Assembly: GCF_008632955.1 (NCBI RefSeq)
Contig: NZ_CP043959.1
Location: forward strand, 6,572,001 to 6,636,000
From: Streptomyces tendae
GTDB taxonomy: Bacteria; Actinomycetota; Actinomycetes; Streptomycetales; Streptomycetaceae
Direction of reading: 5' to 3'
Length of the DNA stretch: 64,000 bases
Part shown: piece after piece, positions 8,320-17,323 of the stretch
Layout of the letters: the number at the start of each line of letters is the position of its first letter
How positions within the stretch are numbered: position 1 is the first letter of the stretch
Program-made: the position numbers and the translations under genes
The notes under the pieces: generated by a model
Told to the model about the DNA's origin: nothing
The model's input: only the letters and a program-made list of their open reading frames with translations
Databases searched by the model: none

Positions 8320-8859
8320 ATGGCGGGCGGGTCGCCGGAGCGTGACACCATCACCCACGTGCTCGACATCGGTTACGCCCTCTCCAACCGCTTCCCCGAC
8401 CCCCCGCAGACCGACTACCGCCGCGCGGACGTCCACGCCCTGCGGCACGACCTGTTCTGCGGTGACGTCTACCTCGCCGACACCGAGTCGGACCGGGAGC
8501 TGTCCACAGCCTGGGGATGGGTGCCGGTGCTCGACTTCGCGTGGGCGCTGTGCGACATCGTGGAGCGCGTCGACCGGGACCCGGCGGGCTCGCGCGCCTC
8601 GCGGCCGCAGCACGCCGAGCTGGACTTCACCGAGTCCACCGACCGGCTGCTGTTCGAGCGCCGCTTCGGCTGGGTGGACATCGAGGCGGAGTGGCTGCCG
8701 GCGTCCGAGCCCCCGCTGACCTTCTCCCACGCCGAACTGCGCCGCGAGGCCCGCGACTTCCTGCACGACCTGCTGGCCGACCTGACCGACCTGCACGACG
8801 ACCTCGGCGAGAACCCGGCCGTCTGGACCCTCCAGTCCCGCTACCCCCGCCTCTCCTGA
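8320..8859 (+). CDS. Conserved hypothetical protein
   Basis: A 179-residue soluble protein that I do not assign to a named family. It is acidic and rich in Asp and Trp (GWVPVLDFAWALCDIVERVD; RRFGWVDIEAEWLP), with a helical C-terminal part (FSHAELRREARDFLHDLLADLTDLHDDLGENPA). This looks like an immunity-type or DUF-type cytosolic protein. A GTG at 8359 (MLDIGYALSNRF) is an alternative start that would leave more room for the divergent peptidase promoter. Codon use is typical for the chromosome. Confidence 0.7.
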   Translation: MAGGSPERDTITHVLDIGYALSNRFPDPPQTDYRRADVHALRHDLFCGDVYLADTESDRELSTAWGWVPVLDFAWALCDIVERVDRDPAGSRASRPQHAELDFTESTDRLLFERRFGWVDIEAEWLPASEPPLTFSHAELRREARDFLHDLLADLTDLHDDLGENPAVWTLQSRYPRLS

Positions 8860-9001
8860 CGGCCCCCGGGCCCCCGCGGCACCACGGATCAAAGCGGTCG
8901 ACGCGTTCGATCAGCTCCGGGCCTCCACGATGCGTCGGTGATCCGGCCCGAAGACGGCCGGACAGGCCACGTCGAACACGAGGAACCGGAGCCGGCTCCG
9001 C

Positions 9002-9688
9002 TCACCCCTCCACGGCGATCCCCAGCTCCGCCGCCAGGAAGGGGGCCAGGTCCAGCAGCTGGCCCGTGCTGATCACCGCCCCGGACAGCCGGTCCACCCC
9101 GCGCGCGATCTCCAGCGAGGAGGCGCGTCTGAGGTCGACGTCCTTCAGCACGGCGCCGGAGAGGTCCACGCCCTTCAGCGTGCAGTCGGCGAACTCCACG
9201 CGCTCCAGCCGGGCCCCGCCGAAGTCCGGCTCCACCAGCACGCAGCCCTCGAAGACCACGTCCTTGAGCACGGCCGCGCGCAGATTCAGGAAGTCGATCT
9301 TCCCGCCCCGGACCACGACCCGCTCCAGCGACGCCCCGTGCAGCTGGGTGCCGCCGAGCCGCGCGTCGGTCAGCTCGACGTCCCGCAGGGTCGCCCGGGC
9401 GAGGTCGGTGCCCACCCCCCGGACCCCGCTGAGCACCGAGTCCAGCACCCGCGCCCGGGACAGCCGCGCCTCGTCCAGCGCGCACCCCCGCAGCGCGCAG
9501 TCCATGAAACGGGCCCCTCCCCCGTCCTGCCCGGCGAGGTCCGCGCCGTCGAACTCCAGCCCGTCGTAGTCGCCGTCCGGCTCCAGCCCTCCCCCGTCGT
9601 ACCGCTCCAGCGCGGGCAGCCTCAGCTCCGGCCGCCGCGCCGCCCGGACCTTCGCATCGCCCGCCGCTCCACGCACCATGCCGCCCAT
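9002..9688 (-). CDS. Pentapeptide-repeat protein
   Basis: About 228 residues from the ATG at 9688; starts at 9679 or 9709 (TTG) are also possible. From residue 40 onward the sequence follows the A(D/N)LXX pentapeptide pattern: FDGADLAGQD, RFMDCALRGCALDEARLSRA, TDLARATLRDVELTDARL, VDLSGAVLKDVDLRRA. This predicts a right-handed quadrilateral beta-helix of about 30 repeats. Members include DNA-mimicking gyrase-protecting proteins, but most have no known role and nothing here points to a fluoroquinolone-type function. It is a lone gene divergent from the FAD oxidoreductase, 144 bases away. Confidence 0.85.
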   Translation of the reverse strand: MGGMVRGAAGDAKVRAARRPELRLPALERYDGGGLEPDGDYDGLEFDGADLAGQDGGGARFMDCALRGCALDEARLSRARVLDSVLSGVRGVGTDLARATLRDVELTDARLGGTQLHGASLERVVVRGGKIDFLNLRAAVLKDVVFEGCVLVEPDFGGARLERVEFADCTLKGVDLSGAVLKDVDLRRASSLEIARGVDRLSGAVISTGQLLDLAPFLAAELGIAVEG

Positions 9689-9832
9689 GCTGCACCCCGC
9701 CACTGACAACCGGCCCGGCCTGCGAGAACGACCCGCGTGTCACATCCGGCGCCCGTCCGGCGTCCTGGATACGAGGGCCGGAGCACGCCCGCCCCGGCAC
9801 CCGACCGAGCCCGACCGAGGGAGAACCCAGCC

Positions 9833-10990
9833 ATGCACCGCATCACCGTCGTCGGCGGCGGCTTCGCCGGTCTCACCGCGGCCGTCTCCGCCGCCGAGGC
9901 GGGCGCCAAGGTCACCCTGTACGAAGCCCACCACACCCTGGGTGGCCGCGCCCGCACCGCCGACGGCCCCTACCGCACCAACGAGGGCCCGCACGCCCTC
10001 TACAACGGCGGACCGCACTGGACCTGGCTGCGCCGCCGCGGCCTCCTCGACCCGCTCGCCCCGCTGCCGCCCCGCGAGGCGGCCCGGCTGCGGTTGCGCC
10101 ACCGGGGCGCACTGCGCCGCACCCCGCCGCTCGCGATGCTGAAGCTGCTGCGGCCGGGCCTGCGGGCACCGGTCGACGCCGACTTTCTCACCTGGGCCAC
10201 CGGGATCGCCGGTGAGGAGGGCGCGCGGGCCGCCGCGCACTACTCGGCCGTCGCGCTGTTCCACCACGACCCCGGCTCGCTGTCCGCCGCGTTCGTGCAC
10301 GAGCGGCTGCGCCGGGCCACCAGGCTGCCGCCGGAGGCGCACTACCCGCGCGGCGGCTGGGGCGCGCTGATCGACAGGATGGCCGCCCGCGCGTGGAACC
10401 TGGGGGTGCGGATCGAGACGCTGTCCCGCGTCGACACCGTGCCCACCGGCGCCCCGGTGGTCGTCGCCACCTCCCTGGAGGCCGCCCGCCGCCTCCTCGG
10501 CGACCCCTCGCTGACCTGGCCGAGCGGCCGTACCGTCCTGGTCGACCTGGCGCTGCGCACCCGGCGCGGCGACGCGTTCGCCGTGTCCGACCTCGACGCG
10601 CCCGGCTGGCTGGAGCGGTTCACCGCGCAGGACCCCACCCTCGCCCCGGCCGGCGAACAGCTGATCCAGGGTCAGATCCCCGTCGCCCCGGACGCTTCGA
10701 AGGCCGACGGCACCGCCCGCGCGGAGGAGCTGCTGGATCTGGCGTTCCCGGGATGGCGGGAGCGGGTCACCTGGCGGCGCGAGGCGCTGGCGGACGGCCG
10801 TACCGGAGCCGTCGACCCGCCCGGCACCACCTGGCGCGACCGGCCCGCCGTCGACCGCGGGGACGGTGTCTTCCTCGCCGGTGACCGGGTCGCCGCGCCG
10901 GGCGTGCTCTCCGAGGTGTCCTTCTCCAGCGCCCTGACGGCCGTCTCCCTCGTCCTCGGCCGGACGACACTTGACCTCAAGCACGCTTGA
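9833..10990 (+). CDS. FAD-dependent oxidoreductase, phytoene-desaturase/amine-oxidase fold
   Basis: The ATG at 9833 follows CGAGGGAG, giving 385 residues. The N terminus MHRITVVGGGFAGLTAA plus VTLYEAHHTLGGRART is the dinucleotide-binding fold of the FAD amine-oxidase/phytoene-desaturase superfamily. The C-terminal FAD-closing motif is DGVFLAGDRVAAPGVLSEVSFSSAL. The middle (residues 90-300) is the substrate domain and has no diagnostic residues I can name. No carotenoid genes are near. The final codons and stop lie inside the SoxR-type promoter that serves the next gene. Confidence 0.85.
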   Translation: MHRITVVGGGFAGLTAAVSAAEAGAKVTLYEAHHTLGGRARTADGPYRTNEGPHALYNGGPHWTWLRRRGLLDPLAPLPPREAARLRLRHRGALRRTPPLAMLKLLRPGLRAPVDADFLTWATGIAGEEGARAAAHYSAVALFHHDPGSLSAAFVHERLRRATRLPPEAHYPRGGWGALIDRMAARAWNLGVRIETLSRVDTVPTGAPVVVATSLEAARRLLGDPSLTWPSGRTVLVDLALRTRRGDAFAVSDLDAPGWLERFTAQDPTLAPAGEQLIQGQIPVAPDASKADGTARAEELLDLAFPGWRERVTWRREALADGRTGAVDPPGTTWRDRPAVDRGDGVFLAGDRVAAPGVLSEVSFSSALTAVSLVLGRTTLDLKHA

Positions 10991-11001
10991 GGTCACACCG
11001 T
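10971..11001 (+). promoter_or_regulatory. SoxR-type promoter with perfect 24-bp palindrome
   Basis: Arms TGACCTCAAGC (10972-10982) and GCTTGAGGTCA (10985-10995) around AC contain the SoxR core CCTCAAG-CTTGAGG. A -35 TTGACC at 10971 and a poor -10 CACCGT at 10996 are 19 bases apart, the over-long spacing that MerR-family activators such as SoxR correct. S. coelicolor SoxR controls an orthologous quinone oxidoreductase gene (recalled as SCO4266). Confidence 0.85.
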
Positions 11002-11053
11002 GGAGGTCACGGCGGCGCACCGGGCGCCCCGCGACCGCCCCTGGGGGATCACC

Positions 11054-12028
11054 ATGCACGCCGTACGACTGCACGCCTTCGGCCCCGCCGGGAACCTCAC
11101 GTACGAGCGGGTCGAGGACCCGGTGCCGGGCCCGGGCCAGGTCCGTGTCGCCGCCCGGGCGGCCGGGGTGCACCTCCTCGACACGGCCCTGCGCGAGGGC
11201 ATGCGGGGCCCCGGCCCCGCGCCGGCCGAGCTGCCGACGATCCCCGGCCGTGAGATCGCCGGAGTGGTCGAGGCGCTCGGCCCGGGCACCCCCGCCGACT
11301 GGCTCGGCAAGCGGGTCGTCACCCACCTCGGTTTCGCCCCCGGAGGCTACGCCGAGCTGGCGGTCGCCGACGCCGGGCGGCTGCACGAGGTCCCGGAGCG
11401 CCTGGACTTCGCCGAGGCCGTCGCCATGATCGGCACGGGCCGTACGGCGATGGGGATCGTGCGGTTCGCCGAGCCGGGCCCGGGCGACGTGGTCGCCGTA
11501 CCGGCCGCCGCGGGCGGTCTCGGCACCCTCCTCGTGCAGTACGCCCGGAACGCGGGCGCGACCGTGATCGGTCTCGCCGGCGGACCGGAGAAGACGGCCC
11601 TGGTGGCTCGGGGCGGCGCCGGGCTCGCCGTCGACTACACCGCCCCGGACTGGCCCGCGCGGCTGGAGGGCCACCGGGGCAAGGTGACCGTCGTGTACGA
11701 CGGCGTGGGCGGTGACGTGGCCCGCACGCTGGTCGGGCTGCTGGCACCCGGCGGCCGGCACGTGGTGTTCGGCTGGTCGTCGCAGGGCGTCCGCAGCGAC
11801 AGCCCGTACCTCGTGGAGGGCGTCTCGGTGAACGTCCTCGGCCCCGCGATGATGCGCCGGGCAGGCGGCCCCGACCCGATGCGCACGCTGGAGTCCCGCT
11901 CCCTCGCCGAGGCGGCCGCGGGCCGGCTCACCCCCGCCGTGCACCGCTTCCCGCTCGCCCGCGCCGCCGACGCCCACCGGGCCCTGGAGAACCGGGCGAC
12001 GACCGGCAAGGTCGTCCTGGAGCCGTAG
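11054..12028 (+). CDS. NADPH:quinone oxidoreductase, SoxR target
   Basis: The ATG at 11054 gives 324 residues of the zinc-less MDR/quinone-reductase family. The GroES-like N-terminal half carries GREIAGVVEALG, and the Rossmann half carries VVAVPAAAGGLGTLLVQYARNAGATVIG, followed by TVVYDGVGGD. No catalytic-zinc cysteines are present. The enzyme likely reduces quinones or related redox-cycling compounds in the cytosol. The SoxR-type promoter directly upstream indicates induction by endogenous redox-active antibiotics or quinones, as known for the S. coelicolor SoxR regulon. The soxR gene itself is not in the window. Confidence 0.9.
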   Translation: MHAVRLHAFGPAGNLTYERVEDPVPGPGQVRVAARAAGVHLLDTALREGMRGPGPAPAELPTIPGREIAGVVEALGPGTPADWLGKRVVTHLGFAPGGYAELAVADAGRLHEVPERLDFAEAVAMIGTGRTAMGIVRFAEPGPGDVVAVPAAAGGLGTLLVQYARNAGATVIGLAGGPEKTALVARGGAGLAVDYTAPDWPARLEGHRGKVTVVYDGVGGDVARTLVGLLAPGGRHVVFGWSSQGVRSDSPYLVEGVSVNVLGPAMMRRAGGPDPMRTLESRSLAEAAAGRLTPAVHRFPLARAADAHRALENRATTGKVVLEP

Positions 12029-12082
12029 CGGCCGTGCGGCGCCCGGGAAACCGGGCGCGCCGGGCCCCCGTACGGCACTACC

Positions 12083-12979
12083 GTGCCAGGTGTGATCGAC
12101 ATCCCCGCGGAACTCGCCGAGTCACAGGTCAAGTTCAACAAGGAGGCCGGCCGGGCCTTCATCGCCGCCCTGCCGGACCTCGCCGCCGGTTTCCTGGACC
12201 GCTGGGAACTGCGCCTGGCCGGGGCGCCCATGCACGGCGTGAGCGCCCTCGTCCTCCCGGTCGACCGCGCCGACGGCACGCCGGCGGTGCTGAAGCTCCA
12301 GATCCGCGACCACGAGAGCGAGGGCGAGCCGGTCGCCCTGCGCCTGTGGAACGGCGACGGGGCGGTCCGCCTGCTCGACCACGACGAGCCGACCGGCACC
12401 ATGCTGCTGGAGCGCCTCGACTCCTCCCGGATGCTCGCCCACCGGCCGGACGTGCACGAGGGCGTCCTGGTGATCGCGCGGCTCCTGGCCCATCTGCACA
12501 CCACCCCGGCTCCCGCGGGCATGCGCCGCCTCGGGGACATCGCCGCGTCCATGCTGGAGCGCACGCCCGCCGTGCTGGAGCGCATCCCGGACCCCGAGAA
12601 CCGCCGCCTCGTGGCCGACTGCGCCGCCGCCGTGCGCGAGGTCGCGGACGAACCGGGCGACCGCCTGCTGCACTGGGACCTGCACGACGAGAACGTCCTC
12701 GCCGCCGACCGGGCGCCCTGGCTGGCCATCGACCCCAAGCCGCTGGCCGGCGACCCCGGCTTCGACCTGTGGCCCGCCCTGGCCAACAACTTCGACCCCG
12801 ACGACGTCCAGTGGCGCTTCGACGCGATGACCGAGGTGCTGGGCCTGGACCGGGCGCGGGGCCGGGCGTGGACGTACGGGCGGGTGCTGCAGAACTGCCT
12901 GTGGGAGACCGAGGAATGCCGCCCCCTGGACGACGCGGACCTGGAGATCGCCCGCCGCCTGCGCGGCCGTACGGCGTGA
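12083..12979 (+). CDS. Aminoglycoside/hydroxyurea-type phosphotransferase
   Basis: The 298-residue protein (GTG at 12083; a second GTG at 12092 gives MIDIPAEL) matches the streptomycin 6-kinase/hydroxyurea phosphotransferase family. The catalytic loop is LLHWDLHDENVL and the metal-binding segment AIDPKPLAGDPGFDLWP, both complete. The N lobe contains PAVLKLQIRDHESEGE with the ATP-lysine. Such enzymes phosphorylate small hydroxylated molecules; many Streptomyces paralogues are not resistance genes. It is transcribed alone and ends at a hairpin shared with the opposing tRNA gene. Confidence 0.85.
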   Translation: MPGVIDIPAELAESQVKFNKEAGRAFIAALPDLAAGFLDRWELRLAGAPMHGVSALVLPVDRADGTPAVLKLQIRDHESEGEPVALRLWNGDGAVRLLDHDEPTGTMLLERLDSSRMLAHRPDVHEGVLVIARLLAHLHTTPAPAGMRRLGDIAASMLERTPAVLERIPDPENRRLVADCAAAVREVADEPGDRLLHWDLHDENVLAADRAPWLAIDPKPLAGDPGFDLWPALANNFDPDDVQWRFDAMTEVLGLDRARGRAWTYGRVLQNCLWETEECRPLDDADLEIARRLRGRTA

Positions 12980-12996
12980 CGGAGGGCATGAAGAAA

Positions 12997-13023
12997 CCCG
13001 GGCCGGGGAGAGACCGGCCCGGG
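12997..13023. terminator. Bidirectional hairpin between kinase gene and tRNA-Thr
   Basis: A perfect 10-base stem, CCCGGGCCGG with its complement, closes a 7-base loop. It lies 18 bases after the kinase stop and 11 bases past the tRNA 3' end on the other strand. Confidence 0.7.
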
Positions 13024-13033
13024 GCGTTGCCGG

Positions 13034-13107
13034 AGCCCCCTGTCGGATTCGAACCGACGACCTGCTGTTTACAAGACAGCTGCTCTGACCATCTGAGCTA
13101 AGGAGGC
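13034..13107 (-). tRNA. tRNA-Thr (anticodon TGT)
   Basis: The minus strand folds as a complete 74-base tRNA: acceptor GCCTCCT/AGGGGGC with one G-T pair, D stem GCTC/GAGC, anticodon stem GCTGT/ACAGC around loop CTTGTAA, a 5-base variable loop and T arm GTCGG-TTCGAAT-CCGAC. The anticodon TGT reads ACA. CCA is not encoded. Confidence 0.97.
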
Positions 13108-13175
13108 GACGCGCGGCGCGCGCGAAGCGCGGTCCACTGTACACAGTGCCGGTTTCGCCGGGCCACGCACGTGAT

Positions 13176-13592
13176 TCAGGAGCGCGTCACCTCGTAGGCG
13201 AAGGTGTACGGCACCTTCGTCTCGCCGTGCCGGTAGGTGAAGCCGCCCGTGCCGCGCAGCCCCGTCAGCTCCCCGGTGCCGGAGCCTTCGACCACCTCGA
13301 AGGCGCAGTGCACGGTGCCGTCGCTGTCGAAGCGCCCCCGCTCCTCCAGCACGAAGGTGCCGGCCCGGCCGTCGAGGCGGCCGGTGACGAGCTCCATCCC
13401 GGCGAAGGTGCCGGTGGTGCCGGACCCGTAGGCGATCGCGTAGTCGCAGACGGTGGCCTCGGCCTCGATGCCGCCGGTGAAGGCGTTGGTCACCGTGGCG
13501 TGCGCGAGCCGGGGGAAGGAGTCCTCCGGGGAGACCGGGTTCTCCTTCCAGTCGGCGAAGGTGAAGTGGCCGGTGGTCTCGGTGACGGGCAT
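13176..13592 (-). CDS. DUF3224 domain protein
   Basis: The ATG at 13592 follows GGAAGGGAACACCC, giving 138 residues starting MPVTETTGHFTFADWKENP. This is a lipocalin-like/allene-oxide-cyclase-barrel-type domain (DUF3224), with alternating strands such as TFVLEERGRFDSDGTVHCAFEVVEGSGTGELTGLRGTGGF. No enzyme activity is known for the family. It is divergent from the WYL regulator, and a perfect palindrome lies 48 bases upstream of its start, so the regulator probably controls it. Confidence 0.85.
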   Translation of the reverse strand: MPVTETTGHFTFADWKENPVSPEDSFPRLAHATVTNAFTGGIEAEATVCDYAIAYGSGTTGTFAGMELVTGRLDGRAGTFVLEERGRFDSDGTVHCAFEVVEGSGTGELTGLRGTGGFTYRHGETKVPYTFAYEVTRS

Positions 13593-13639
13593 GGGTGTTC
13601 CCTTCCGTGGTCGGTCGACGTCGTGCCTCCCACCTTTCC

Positions 13640-13672
13640 GGCCGTACCTGACATCTTCTGTCAGGTACGGCC
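13640..13672. promoter_or_regulatory. Perfect 14-base inverted repeat, probable WYL-regulator operator
   Basis: Arms GGCCGTACCTGACA (13640-13653) and TGTCAGGTACGGCC (13659-13672) flank TCTTC. The site ends 5 bases before the regulator's first possible ATG and lies between the two divergent genes. Confidence 0.7.
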
Positions 13673-13677
13673 GGACA

Positions 13678-14691
13678 ATGGGCCGCATGCGCGCCGACCG
13701 GCTTCTCACCCTGCTCCTGCTGCTGCAGAACCGCGGGCGGATGACCGCGCCCGAACTCGCCGCCGTGCTGGAGGTGTCGGTGCGCACCGTCTACCGGGAC
13801 GTCGAGGCGCTCGGCGCCGCCGGGGTGCCGGTGCGCACCGAACGCGGTCCGCGGGGCGGCTTCCGTCTGGTGGAGGGCTACCGGACGCGGCTCACCGGGC
13901 TGACCGACGCGGAGGCCGGTTCCCTGGTGCTCGCGGGACTGCCCGGACCGGCCGGGGAGCTGGGACTCGGGGCCGTCCTGGCGAGCGCCCAGCTGAAGGT
14001 GGAGGCGGCGCTGCCGGGTGCGCCGGCGGAGCAGGCCCGGCGGGTGCGCGAGCGGTTCCACCTGGACGCGCCGGCCTGGTTCCGGGACGCAGACCCGGTG
14101 CCGTACCTGGAGGTGGTCGCGCGGGCGGTGTGGGAGCGGCGGGTGCTGCGGACCCGCTACGAACGCTGGCGCGGGGAGGGCGCGCGGGAGGTGCGTCCGC
14201 TGGGGCTCGTGCTGAAGGGCGGCATCTGGTACCTGGTCGCGCTCGCGGACGACGCGCTGCGCAGCTACCGGGTGTCGCGGTTCCGGGAGGTGGCCGAGAC
14301 CGGCGAGAAGTTCACCCGGCCCGCCGGGTTCGACCTGGCCGGGTACTGGGCGGAGACGTCCCGGAGGCTGGAGGCGGCGCTGCGGCAGGACACGGCGCGG
14401 CTGCGGCTCTCCCCGCGCGGGCGGAAGCTGCTGCCGATGCAGTTCGGGGCGGCGGGGGCGCGGGCGCTCGAGGAGGCGGGGCCGCCGGACACGGAGGGCT
14501 GGGTGGAGGTGGAGCTGCCGGTGGAGTCGGAGGCGGTGGCCACGGGCGACCTGCTGCGGCTCGGCGTGGAGGCGGAGGTGCTGGGCCCGCCGGGACTGCG
14601 GCGGGCGGTCGCCGCGGCGGTGGCGGTACTGGCGGACCGCTACGAACAGGATCGAAAGTTTCCGCGAAATTCACAGCCCGGAATCTGCTGA
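13678..14691 (+). CDS. HTH-WYL transcriptional regulator (YafY family)
   Basis: The ATG at 13678 gives 337 residues; a second ATG at 13687 (MRADRLL) is equally plausible. Neither has a ribosome site, so a leaderless transcript is likely. Residues 4-65 form an HTH_11 domain (RLLTLLLLLQNRGRMTAPELAAVLEVSVRTVYRDVEALGAAG). Then comes the WYL domain; its signature triad appears as IWYLVALADDALRSYRVSRF. A WCX-type C-terminal extension ends the protein. WYL domains bind ligands such as nucleic-acid or nucleotide fragments. The perfect operator directly upstream suggests autoregulation and control of the divergent DUF3224 gene. Confidence 0.88.
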   Translation: MGRMRADRLLTLLLLLQNRGRMTAPELAAVLEVSVRTVYRDVEALGAAGVPVRTERGPRGGFRLVEGYRTRLTGLTDAEAGSLVLAGLPGPAGELGLGAVLASAQLKVEAALPGAPAEQARRVRERFHLDAPAWFRDADPVPYLEVVARAVWERRVLRTRYERWRGEGAREVRPLGLVLKGGIWYLVALADDALRSYRVSRFREVAETGEKFTRPAGFDLAGYWAETSRRLEAALRQDTARLRLSPRGRKLLPMQFGAAGARALEEAGPPDTEGWVEVELPVESEAVATGDLLRLGVEAEVLGPPGLRRAVAAAVAVLADRYEQDRKFPRNSQPGIC

Positions 14692-14736
14692 CAAGCAGGT
14701 GAACGCCAGGTACCGTCCTGAACCAGTTCACTCGCG

Positions 14737-14748
14737 TGGACCACACCA
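14737..14748. promoter_or_regulatory. Weak DasR-box-like sequence upstream of msiK
   Basis: TGGACCACACCA matches the core of the DasR site TGGTCTAGACCA at 9 of 12 positions and lies 80 bases before msiK. MsiK powers the chitobiose importer of the DasR regulon, which makes it plausible, but the match is imperfect. Confidence 0.3.
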
Positions 14749-14827
14749 CAACGGAACACCCGTCGTGGCATCACCTTCCTACTCGGATCGTCCGGCACGT
14801 TCCTGCCGGTAGAAGGGGACCATTCAC

Positions 14828-15916
<1,089 letters not shown>

Positions 15917-15928
15917 GCAGGTTGACGC

Positions 15929-15962
15929 CGAGGGGCCCCGCAGCGCGCTGCGGGGCCCCTCG
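15929..15962 (+). terminator. 34-base perfect palindrome after msiK
   Basis: CGAGGGGCCCCGCAGCG is followed directly by its reverse complement, starting 13 bases after the msiK stop. It is a strong transcription terminator. Confidence 0.85.
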
Positions 15963-16099
15963 CGTTGTCGACAAATACCCCGGCAATTCGGGCAATTCGA
16001 CCCCGTTCGTCAACACGGTGTGCGGAACTTTGCGTTCCCCGTCCCCCGTAACGGTGACGGAATGTTTCACCTCGGCTACCGGACGCTACCCTCACACGC

Positions 16100-16555
16100 G
16101 TGACGCACTCCATGAACCCTCAGACGCGACGCGGCCGGGGCCCCGCCCGCCGGATCGGCCGCTCCCTCGCCCTCGTCCTGCCCGTCGTCCTGGTGCTGTC
16201 CGGGACCCTCGCGGTCGCGCGGGTCAACTGGTCGGGAAATCCCTCGAGTCCGGTGCTCACCGCCGCGGACACGTCCGCCGCCGGCGCCTCGTCGCGGGCG
16301 GCCGCCCGCGCGCCCCAGGACGTCCTGCGGGACCAACTCCTGATGGAGCTCCAGAAGAAGAACCCGGGCGCCGCCCTGACCCAGCTCCAGCAGGCGGTGA
16401 ACGACCGCCCGTCCCTGGCCAGGCACTGCGCCTCCATCGCCCGTTCGCTGGGCAAGGCCGCGGTCCGCGTCTACGGCCCCACCAAGGCGCAGTCCTACTC
16501 CCGCCCGGTCTGCGACACGTCCTTCGCGGCAGGAGTGGTGACAGCCAACAACTGA
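16100..16555 (+). CDS. Secreted or membrane-anchored hypothetical protein
   Basis: The 151-residue product (GTG at 16100; ATG at 16112 is an alternative) starts with a basic stretch and one hydrophobic helix, SLALVLPVVLVLSGTLAV (about residues 22-40), acting as a signal peptide or anchor. The mature part is Ala/Ser-rich, then helical (VLRDQLLMELQKKNPGAALTQLQQAVN). It ends in a block with two cysteines, RHCASIARSLGKAAVRVYG and SRPVCDTSF, that may form a disulfide. I do not recognise a named family. It stands alone between the msiK terminator and a gene-free stretch. Confidence 0.72.
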   Translation: MTHSMNPQTRRGRGPARRIGRSLALVLPVVLVLSGTLAVARVNWSGNPSSPVLTAADTSAAGASSRAAARAPQDVLRDQLLMELQKKNPGAALTQLQQAVNDRPSLARHCASIARSLGKAAVRVYGPTKAQSYSRPVCDTSFAAGVVTANN

Positions 16556-17323
16556 CCCGCCCCCGCTCCGCGAGCACGACGGAACCACCCGCCGGCGCCG
16601 GACGCCCCCGCCCACCGGCTGCCTCACGGCCACCCCCACCCGGACGCGACCAGCCGGCCCCCGTCCGCACCCACGCCGGCGGGAGCGTTCACCCGGGCAC
16701 ACGGCACGGCAGCCACCGCACGCGGCACACAACGGGCCGCCACCTCACGGCACCGGTGGCCGGCCTGCCCACCACAGGCAGCTCGGGCGCGTCCGCGATC
16801 TGCGGCCTGCGGCGCGAAGGGCGCATGCCACCCGGCATGCCCCATGTGCCCACCTCAGGCCAGCAGTTGAGCGTCCCCGCACACCCCGCCCTGCCGACCG
16901 CTGGACCCGCCCCCACGAGCGGGCCGCACTCAGCCACACCCTGCCCCCGCCAGGCCACACCCGACGCCCGCGGAACACAGCGGCGGGGATGCCCCGGCAC
17001 CGGTGAGACGGCCACCGACACCGCCGCAAGCGCGACCCGCGCGAACACCGCCCCCCACGCGACCCCGTACGGCCCACGCCGACCCGTCCCCGCCCGGCCA
17101 CGCGACCACCGCACCCGGACCACAGCCGACGCCCGCTCCCCGCAGCCGCACCCGGCCCGCCCCGCCCCGCCCCGCCGCCGGACGCGACCGGCCGCAGTCG
17201 GGGCCCTCAAGGGCGGCGGGGGTGCCCACCCGGGGCGCCCGGGGCGTGAGCCCGGCGACACCGCCGTGGGCGGGCTCCGGGACTGCCCACGGTCCGCGGC
17301 CCCCGGCCGCGTAAAGTGCGGGC
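16556..17323. other. Gene-free stretch, C-rich on the plus strand
   Basis: About 770 bases with no reading frame that looks real: candidate ORFs on both strands encode low-complexity Arg/Ala/Pro/Gly sequence, lack ribosome sites and have no recognisable domain. The plus strand is dominated by CCC and CCG runs. I see no tRNA, repeat or clear hairpin; it may be decayed coding DNA. Confidence 0.55.
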
